Assembly: GCA_017881545.1 (NCBI GenBank)
Contig: JADGQU010000152.1
Coordinates: 1-6,246, forward strand
Length of the DNA: 6,246 bases
Origin: Gemmatimonadaceae bacterium
GTDB taxonomy: Bacteria > Gemmatimonadota > Gemmatimonadetes > Gemmatimonadales > Gemmatimonadaceae
Direction: 5' to 3'
Numbering within the stretch: position 1 is the first letter of the stretch; each line of letters opens with the position of its first letter. The translations under genes were made by a program, and so were the position numbers. Shown here piece after piece: positions 1 through 4,752 of the stretch. Under the pieces are notes generated by a model, which searched no databases, was not told the DNA's origin, and worked only from the letters and a program-made list of their open reading frames with translations.

Positions 1-552
1 AGTGACGGCCACCACGCCCACAACGGTTGGCACGGCGGTGAATACAATGTCGTCGCAATTGGCATCGACGGCAGTGTGGTTGTCAAAAACCGCCGCTATC
101 TGTGCAATCGTCGCATTCGCTGGTGCGGTAACGATCCTCGTGTTCGCTACCCACTGCGCTCCGCCGCTCGACCAAACGGCGTCGTCACGATAGTTCGCGG
201 CGAGATTCCCTGCAGAGTCGAGCCAGATGACTGAAACTGCAGCGAAGCCACCTTGCGACAGCACTTTTGCGGAGAAAAAATACGATGTCCCTCCCGTGAT
301 GGGGAAGCGCAAGTGCGCCGCCTCGTAGGATCCGGGCGAGGTCGTCGAAACGGTGGCGACAACGTGCATTGATCCCGACGTCGGATCGTTCGCGGCATCC
401 AGAGACGAATACGTCGCTGTAGAGAATACGTCCCAGCCAGCGAGAGAACCGTCGAATGAACCGTTCGTCAGCAAGTTCTGTGCTCCCGCAGGAACTGCTC
501 CTAACAACACGAGCAATACGCATAACATCAAGCCGCAGCATGTTGTCTTCAT
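1..552 (-). CDS. Exported protein with galactose-binding-like/CBM-type domain (3' end outside window)
   Basis: 184 codons are visible with no stop, so the C-terminus lies beyond the left edge. Residues 1-24 form a Sec signal peptide: M-K-T-T, a hydrophobic stretch rich in Leu and Val, and a likely cleavage site at AGA|Q. The mature part opens with NLLTNGSFDGSLAGW (residues 26-40), the usual first strand of galactose-binding-like/CBM4-9-type jelly rolls, and closes near residues 161-167 with NCDDIVF, matching the terminal 'DDV' strand of such domains. The likely role is extracellular or cell-surface carbohydrate or matrix binding; any catalytic domain would lie further on. The ATG at 552 was chosen for its signal peptide and its GAGGAG ribosome site 7 nt upstream. 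The same frame stays open upstream past position 900, so an automatic caller could wrongly extend it. Codon use is less GC-rich than in the neighbouring ligase: 26 of the first 44 codons end in G or C, against 24 of the 30 after the ligase start. The exact family is not recognised. Confidence 0.8.
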   Translation of the reverse strand, partial: MKTTCCGLMLCVLLVLLGAVPAGAQNLLTNGSFDGSLAGWDVFSTATYSSLDAANDPTSGSMHVVATVSTTSPGSYEAAHLRFPITGGTSYFFSAKVLSQGGFAAVSVIWLDSAGNLAANYRDDAVWSSGGAQWVANTRIVTAPANATIAQIAAVFDNHTAVDANCDDIVFTAVPTVVGVVAVT

Positions 553-559
553 GGGACTT

Positions 560-565
560 CTCCTC
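560..565 (-). promoter_or_regulatory. Ribosome binding site fixing the start of the exported jelly-roll protein
   Basis: On the minus strand GAGGAG lies 7 nt before the ATG at 552-550. It supports this start over the many upstream in-frame codons, since the frame is open far upstream. Confidence 0.7.
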
Positions 566-622
566 GATCTGTTTCGCGGTCGAAGAAAACACGCCCGCGT
601 TCCACCGCGCGACCAGAGCCGT

Positions 623-907
623 TCACTCGCGGACCGCGACTGAAGAGAAAACCGCATCTCTGCCTCCGTCCCGGCGCTGGCGGGCTGACCGCGTGCTTTC
701 TCCGTTGTTCGCCACGGCGAAGGCGATCCGCCCATCGCCGTTGAAGCCGCCGATGGCCACCGAGAGCGGAGTCGTTCCCAACGCAACGTTCGTCGCTGCC
801 GAGGAGTCAGGGTCTTGCGCCTGAGCTGGCGTGGAGAGCCCGAGGGACACGAGGCTGATGCCGATGAAGGAGGCAACGGCTCTCGCAGCGAATCTCGAGA
901 TGCGCAT
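623..907 (-). CDS. Short exported protein, probable truncated remnant of an FG-GAP/VCBS repeat protein
   Basis: This encodes 94 residues. Residues 1-30 are a clear Sec signal peptide (basic MRISRFAAR start, hydrophobic core, AQA|Q cleavage site). Residues 40-66 then read like the first blade of an FG-GAP/VCBS (integrin-like beta-propeller) protein: 'LGTTPLSVAIGGFNGDGRIA' and then FAVANNGE. Family members normally carry many such repeats over hundreds of residues. Here only one is present, and the tail after VANNGE (Ser/Arg-rich, ending SSVAVRE) looks unrelated. In the calcium-loop pattern D-x-N-x-D-G-x-x-D the first Asp is Gly and the last is Ala, so the site is degenerate. None of the three minus-strand frames between 622 and 700 restores the repeat, so a single frameshift does not explain the break; a deletion or recombination does. 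The ATG at 907 is preferred over a TTG one codon upstream because of the AGGAG 9 nt before it. It may be expressed as a small secreted peptide or be a decaying pseudogene. Confidence 0.6.
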   Translation of the reverse strand: MRISRFAARAVASFIGISLVSLGLSTPAQAQDPDSSAATNVALGTTPLSVAIGGFNGDGRIAFAVANNGESTRSARQRRDGGRDAVFSSVAVRE

Positions 908-916
908 CAACCGATT

Positions 917-921
917 CTCCT
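917..921 (-). promoter_or_regulatory. Ribosome binding site of the FG-GAP remnant
   Basis: AGGAG on the minus strand lies 9 nt before the ATG at 907-905. It shows that the translation start of this truncated gene is still intact. Confidence 0.6.
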
Positions 922-1093
922 GAACCAGGCTTCACAGCGCTGGCGGACGCATTGGAAAGGAAGGCGCATGATGGCCCCTCCTCGTCGGAGCCAGGTGTGC
1001 GTATCATCACAGGACGATGTTCGGGGCCAGCGCGCATTGCGCCCTCGCGGTCTGAGTAGAGGCGGCTCGTTACCCATTGGGGCGGAGCGAAGT

Positions 1094-1109
1094 GGAGCAG
1101 CTGTGCTCC
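1094..1109. repeat. Inverted repeat GGAGCA-GCTG-TGCTCC
   Basis: A perfect 6-bp arm pair with a 4-bp centre lies 112 bp before the ligase start. It could be an operator for a dimeric repressor (fatty-acid genes are often controlled by TetR/FadR-type proteins) or a small hairpin. There is no U-run, so it is not a terminator. In a GC-rich intergenic region, chance occurrence cannot be excluded. Confidence 0.3.
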
Positions 1110-1210
1110 CGATTCGGCTCGACGCCCCAGGCAGCGCGAGGACGCAGATCACCGAGCCAGGTGACTCCTCTCGACGTGACATCGGTGGCGGCTCGATGTA
1201 CAACTCCTTT

Positions 1211-1215
1211 GGAGG
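1211..1215 (+). promoter_or_regulatory. Ribosome binding site of the acyl-CoA synthetase gene
   Basis: GGAGG lies 6 nt before the ATG at 1222, an optimal Shine-Dalgarno placement that fixes the start. The preceding CTCC (1205-1208) could pair with part of it to form a weak stem. Confidence 0.75.
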
Positions 1216-1221
1216 TCCGTC

Positions 1222-2925
1222 ATGAGTGCACCGTGGCTCGAGCACTACGATCCCGGCATTCCGCGCTCCCTGGGCTCTTACCCGGAGAAGACGCTGGTCG
1301 ATGTCCTGCGCGAGCGCGTGGAGCAGGAACCGGCAGCCGTGGCCCTTCTCTTCAAGGGACGCAGGATCTCCGTGACGGCGATCGATCGGGCCAGTGACGC
1401 GCTCGCGCATTCGTTCGCGCGCCTGGGCGTCAAGTCTGGCGATCGGGTGGCGCTCGTTCTGCCGAACACGCCGCAATTCATCATCTGCCAGTTTGCAGCG
1501 TGGAAAATCGGCGCCATCGTCGCGCCGCAGAATCCGATCTACACCGATCGCGAGCTCGAGGAATCGCTGGCAGCGAGCCAGCCGGAGACCATCGTCACGC
1601 TGACTCCGTTCTACGAGCGCGTCAAACGTCTCCAGCGCGCCGCGGGCGTGAAGCGGGTCATGGCCACGAGCATCAAGGAATACTTTCCGCCGGCGCTGCG
1701 GGTTCTCTTTACGCTCTTCAAGGAAAAGAAGAGCGGTCATCGCATTGCCATCGCTCCCGACGATCTCTGGCTGGCCGATCTGATTCGCGAGGGTGAACGG
1801 CGAGGTCCGTTTCCCTCGCAGGCCAGGCCGGCTGACGACGCCCTGATTCTGATGAGCGGCGGGACCACGGGGACGCCGAAGGGAGCAGTCAGCGATCACC
1901 GCAGCCTGGTGATTACCGGCACTCAGATTTCCACATGGCTGCACGAGCCGCTGCAGGACGGCGACGCCATCATGCTGCCGCTCCCGCTCTTCCACAGCTA
2001 TGGTGCGGCCGGTGTTCTTCCCGCGTCGATGCTGGCACGCGTGCCTCTCATTCTCGTGCCGAATCCGCGAGACATTGCTGATCTGGTCGCCACCATCGAA
2101 CGCGACAAGCCGTCGGTGTTCTGCGGTGTGCCGGCATTGTTCATCGCCATGCTGGCCCATCCGAAGGTCGCGGCGAAGAAGGCCGACTTCACATCGATCA
2201 AAGCCTCGTTCTCCGGCGCGGCACCACTGCTCGCTGAAACGAAGAAGCGATTCGAGGAGATCACCGGTGGGCGGATCATCGAGGGGTACTCGCTCACGGA
2301 AGCGACACTGGCCCTGTGCATCAATCCGTATCGGGGGCCGAACAAGATCGGCTCGGTAGGGATGCCGCTTCCCGATGTGGACGTACGCATCGTCGATGCG
2401 GATGACGCGGCGCGCGAGCTCCCGCTCGGCCAGACGGGCGAGATCGTCATCCGTGCGCGACAACTGATGAGGCGCTACTGGAACAATCCGCAGGAGACAG
2501 AGGCCGTGCTGCGCCGCGGCGCTGACGGATCGCTCTCGCTCGTTACCGGTGATCTCGGCTATCTCGACCAGGATGGTTACCTTTTCATCGTCGATCGCAA
2601 GAAGGACCTCATCAAGACCAGCGGCTATCAGGTGTGGCCGCGCGAGATCGAAGAGGTGATTGCCACGCATCCGAACATCGCGGAAGTCGGAGTGGCAGGC
2701 GTGCCTGACGCGCGAAAAGGAGAAGTGGTGATGGCGTGGGTGGTTCCGCGTGGTGATGCGCCGCTCACCGAGTCGGACCTGCGTGACTTCTGCCGCGACA
2801 AGCTTGCGCCGTATAAGATTCCGGCCCGTATCGAGTTCCGGAAGGACCTTCCGAAGACTCTGGTCGGGAAAGTGTTGCGGCGGGCCCTGGTGGCCGAAGC
2901 GAAAGCACAAATGGCCGGAGCATGA
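1222..2925 (+). CDS. Long-chain fatty acid--CoA ligase (FadD/LcfA-like, ANL superfamily)
   Basis: This 567-residue enzyme has the usual length for bacterial long-chain acyl-CoA synthetases. It would activate a fatty acid with ATP to acyl-adenylate and then to acyl-CoA, in the cytosol or at the inner membrane. Adenylation motifs are complete and in order: the phosphate loop MSGGTTGTPKG (211-221), the A4 motif LPLFHSYG (254-261, His258), the A5 motif GYSLTEA (355-361), TGD (442-444, ribose-binding Asp), the hinge and A8 region DRKKDLIKTSGYQ (458-470) followed by WPREIEEV (472-479), and the A10 lysine in PKTLVGK (544-550, Lys550). The N-terminus (IPRSLGSYPEKTL and GDRVALVLPNTPQF) and the TSIKEYFPPAL segment (149-159) resemble Bacillus LcfA, favouring long-chain substrates over acetate or aromatics. 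The stop overlaps the ATG of the next gene, so the two are co-translated. That neighbour, a 2-hydroxyacyl-CoA lyase-type enzyme, suggests the natural substrate may be a 2-hydroxylated or branched fatty acid; this is inference. Confidence 0.95.
   Translation: MSAPWLEHYDPGIPRSLGSYPEKTLVDVLRERVEQEPAAVALLFKGRRISVTAIDRASDALAHSFARLGVKSGDRVALVLPNTPQFIICQFAAWKIGAIVAPQNPIYTDRELEESLAASQPETIVTLTPFYERVKRLQRAAGVKRVMATSIKEYFPPALRVLFTLFKEKKSGHRIAIAPDDLWLADLIREGERRGPFPSQARPADDALILMSGGTTGTPKGAVSDHRSLVITGTQISTWLHEPLQDGDAIMLPLPLFHSYGAAGVLPASMLARVPLILVPNPRDIADLVATIERDKPSVFCGVPALFIAMLAHPKVAAKKADFTSIKASFSGAAPLLAETKKRFEEITGGRIIEGYSLTEATLALCINPYRGPNKIGSVGMPLPDVDVRIVDADDAARELPLGQTGEIVIRARQLMRRYWNNPQETEAVLRRGADGSLSLVTGDLGYLDQDGYLFIVDRKKDLIKTSGYQVWPREIEEVIATHPNIAEVGVAGVPDARKGEVVMAWVVPRGDAPLTESDLRDFCRDKLAPYKIPARIEFRKDLPKTLVGKVLRRALVAEAKAQMAGA
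2922..2925 (+). other. ATGA start-stop overlap (translational coupling)
   Basis: The lyase ATG (2922-2924) and the ligase TGA (2923-2925) share bases. The only SD-like sequence, GGAG at 2917-2920, sits 1 nt from the ATG, too close for normal initiation. Lyase translation therefore probably depends on ribosomes terminating on the ligase, implying fixed stoichiometry. Confidence 0.85.
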
Positions 2926-4610
2926 ACGGAGGCGAGCTTGTTGCCGACGTTCTGGCCGGCCATGGCGTGCGAACGCTCTTCACGCTGTGCGGTGGTCACA
3001 TTGCCCCGATCCTGGTAGGTTGCCAGAGGCGTGGCATCCGGGTCATCGATACCCGTCACGAAGCGACAGCGGTTTTCGCAGCGGATGCCGTGTCGCGCCT
3101 CACCGGTATCCCCGGCGTTGCCGCAGTGACGGCGGGACCCGGCGTGACCAACACCATGACAGCCGTGACGAATGCGCGTCTGGCGCAGTCGCCCGTCGTC
3201 GTCCTCGGCGGTGCAACAGCTGGCATTCTCAAGGGCCGCGGCTCACTGCAGGACATCGATCAGATGGCGCTTGTGCGAAGCCAGATGAAGTGGAGCGCGG
3301 TCGCCACACGCGTGTGCGACATCCCGCAGCTCCTGACCACGGCATTCGAACGCTCACAGGAGGGAGTGCCCGGTCCGGTCTTTCTCGAATTGCCGGTCGA
3401 TCTTCTCTACGACGAGAAGACCGTACGCCAGTGGTTCGACAAGGCGGGGAGCGGGAATCCTCTTCAGCAGTGGTACGTCCGCCGCTACCTCCGGCGGCAG
3501 TTCGATGCTCCAGCCGATATACCGGCACCGCGCGTCGTGACCATCGAGGAACCGAGCGACACCGCGCTTCGAAAGGTCGCGGCGCGGATGGCCAAAGCTC
3601 AGCGACCGGTGTTGGTGGTGGGTAGTCAGGCTTCGTCGCCGAAGGTGGCACAGGCGATCGATCTCCTCGGTATTCCGGTCTACCTGTCAGGAATGAGCCG
3701 GGGACTCCTCGGCACGGCTCATCGTCTGCAGATGCGGCACCGGCGCAAGGAAGCGCTTCGTCGGGCCGATCTCGTGATTCTCGCCGGCCTGCCGGCCGAT
3801 TTCCGGCTGAATTACGGACGCGACATCGCGCGAGATGCTGTCTTCATCTCCGCGAACCGCAGCGCCGAGGATCTGAAGAAGAATCGCAAACCGGATTTCG
3901 CGCTGAACGTCGATCCGGGCGCTTTCCTGGTCCGGCTCGCGCCTGCTGTCCAGGGCATGAACCGCGATGAGTGGATACGCGTGTTGCGAGCCGCCGATGA
4001 GGAGCGGGAACGGGAGATCGTTGCCTCGGCGAACGAGCCGGCCGAGTACCTGAATCCGCTGGCGTTGTGTCAGGCCATCGAGCGCGCCATCGCGCCGAAG
4101 AGCATCATCGTTGCTGATGGCGGCGACTTCGTCTCCACCGCGTCGTACATCGTTCGTCCGCGCGCGCCGCTCTCGTGGCTCGATCCCGGTCCATTTGGCA
4201 CGCTCGGCGTCGGTGCCGGTTTCGCCATTGGAGCGGCCGTGTCGCGACCGGACGATGAGCGATGGGTCCTGTACGGTGATGGCGCACTCGGATTCTCACT
4301 CGCGGAATTCGATACGTTCGCGCGGCATCGAATTCCTGTGATCGCCGTCGTGGCGAACGACGGTTGCTGGACGCAGATCTATCGCGAGCAGATCGACATC
4401 CTCGGCGACGACACCGGTTGCATGCTCGCCAGAACCGACTATCACCTCGCGGCCGAGGGCCTCGGCGGATGCGGTCTGCTGCTGAAGGATCCGGAGAAGG
4501 TCGACGAGACGCTGCAGCAGGCAAAGCGCATGGCCGCGGGCGGGCGACCGGTTCTGGTCAACGCGTGGATCGGGAAAAGCGCGTTCCGCAAGGGTTCCAT
4601 TTCAATGTAA
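2922..4610 (+). CDS. ThDP-dependent 2-hydroxyacyl-CoA lyase, ILVBL/HACL2-like (acetolactate synthase superfamily)
   Basis: This 562-residue protein has the three-domain layout of the acetolactate synthase/oxalyl-CoA decarboxylase superfamily. The PYR domain (about 1-165) contains the cofactor-activating Glu47 in DTRHEATAVFAADA. A central domain spans about 210-340, and the PP domain about 380-555. The Mg-ThDP motif runs from GDG (452-454) to Asn479 (VVANDGCW). Several segments match my memory of human ILVBL (HACL2): the opening NGGELVADVL, FTLCGGHIAPIL, the long DTRHEATAVFAADAVSRLTG run, GRGSLQDIDQ, GPVFLELPVDLLY, and the C-terminal FRKGSISM. ILVBL and HACL1 cleave 2-hydroxyacyl-CoA into an aldehyde one carbon shorter plus formyl-CoA. 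The bacterial protein lacks the N-terminal membrane segment of ILVBL, so it should be soluble. Genetic coupling to an acyl-CoA synthetase supports an acyl-CoA substrate over acetolactate synthesis; no ilvN-type regulatory subunit gene is adjacent. Database annotation may read only 'acetolactate synthase' or 'ThDP-binding protein'. The family call is firm; the substrate is inferred. Confidence 0.9.
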   Translation: MNGGELVADVLAGHGVRTLFTLCGGHIAPILVGCQRRGIRVIDTRHEATAVFAADAVSRLTGIPGVAAVTAGPGVTNTMTAVTNARLAQSPVVVLGGATAGILKGRGSLQDIDQMALVRSQMKWSAVATRVCDIPQLLTTAFERSQEGVPGPVFLELPVDLLYDEKTVRQWFDKAGSGNPLQQWYVRRYLRRQFDAPADIPAPRVVTIEEPSDTALRKVAARMAKAQRPVLVVGSQASSPKVAQAIDLLGIPVYLSGMSRGLLGTAHRLQMRHRRKEALRRADLVILAGLPADFRLNYGRDIARDAVFISANRSAEDLKKNRKPDFALNVDPGAFLVRLAPAVQGMNRDEWIRVLRAADEEREREIVASANEPAEYLNPLALCQAIERAIAPKSIIVADGGDFVSTASYIVRPRAPLSWLDPGPFGTLGVGAGFAIGAAVSRPDDERWVLYGDGALGFSLAEFDTFARHRIPVIAVVANDGCWTQIYREQIDILGDDTGCMLARTDYHLAAEGLGGCGLLLKDPEKVDETLQQAKRMAAGGRPVLVNAWIGKSAFRKGSISM

Positions 4611-4621
4611 CGCGGGCACCG

Positions 4622-4652
4622 GAAACCAGAAACCAGAAACCAGAAACCAGAA
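4622..4652 (+). repeat. Tandem heptamer array (GAAACCA) x4 plus GAA
   Basis: Four perfect contiguous copies of GAAACCA occupy 4622-4649, followed by GAA. The same unit recurs inverted in 4661-4690, where one copy has a point change (A at 4679 where TGGTTTC would need G). It lies between convergent genes and is not part of a supported coding frame. Confidence 0.9.
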
Positions 4653-4690
4653 CGGCCTTCTTCTGGTTTCTGGTTTCTAGTTTCTGGTTT
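4623..4690. terminator. Long heptamer-built hairpin, probable bidirectional terminator
   Basis: Arms 4623-4652 and 4661-4690 pair over 30 bp with a single C-A mismatch (4634 with 4679) around an 8-nt loop (4653-4660). It starts 12 nt after the lyase stop and ends 62 nt from the convergent transketolase-type stop, where a shared terminator is expected. In either direction the 3' arm is U-rich (UUUCUGG repeats), though there is no canonical run of Us after the stem. A second weak dyad, AATGCG/CGCATT (4693-4698 and 4711-4716), lies between it and the transketolase stop. Confidence 0.6.
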
Positions 4691-4752
4691 GTAATGCGAC
4701 TCACCTGCAACGCATTCTTCCTGGTCAAGACCACTCGTGCCGGTGACGCGGC

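Larger units (their letters stand above)
908..1221. other. Divergent intergenic region between exported-protein gene and ligase operon
   Basis: This 314-bp stretch separates two divergent starts, so it should hold promoters for both directions. No protein-like frame with a recognisable family is visible. It contains a perfect 16-bp dyad (1094-1109), three copies of CGGCTCG (1063-1069, 1115-1121, 1189-1195), and a 10-bp direct repeat GAGCCAGGTG (988-997 and 1154-1163). No convincing sigma-70 -35/-10 pair could be picked by eye. Confidence 0.6.

Noticed and set aside
185..592. A 135-codon minus-strand frame overlapping the exported jelly-roll protein
   Set aside because: It is a shifted frame of that gene with Arg/Ser-rich content. 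The frame starting at 552 has a signal peptide, a ribosome site and a recognisable domain.
1176..1202. Possible promoter GTGACA-N15-TGTACA upstream of the ligase
   Set aside because: The spacing is short, the -10 match is poor, and the transcript would begin almost on the ribosome site.
907..2910. A 667-codon open frame on the minus strand opposite the acyl-CoA synthetase
   Set aside because: Its translation is rich in Arg, His, Asp and Gln with no family resemblance, while the plus strand carries a complete ligase with all motifs. Long antisense open frames are common opposite GC-rich genes.
4622..4690. Heptamer array considered as a CRISPR-like repeat
   Set aside because: The units are 7 bp, contiguous without spacers, and mirrored into a hairpin; no cas gene is present.
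4722..4733. Short dyad TGGTC-AA-GACCA downstream of the transketolase stop
   Set aside because: A 5-bp stem with a 2-nt loop is too small and not followed by a U-run, so it cannot be supported as a terminator.
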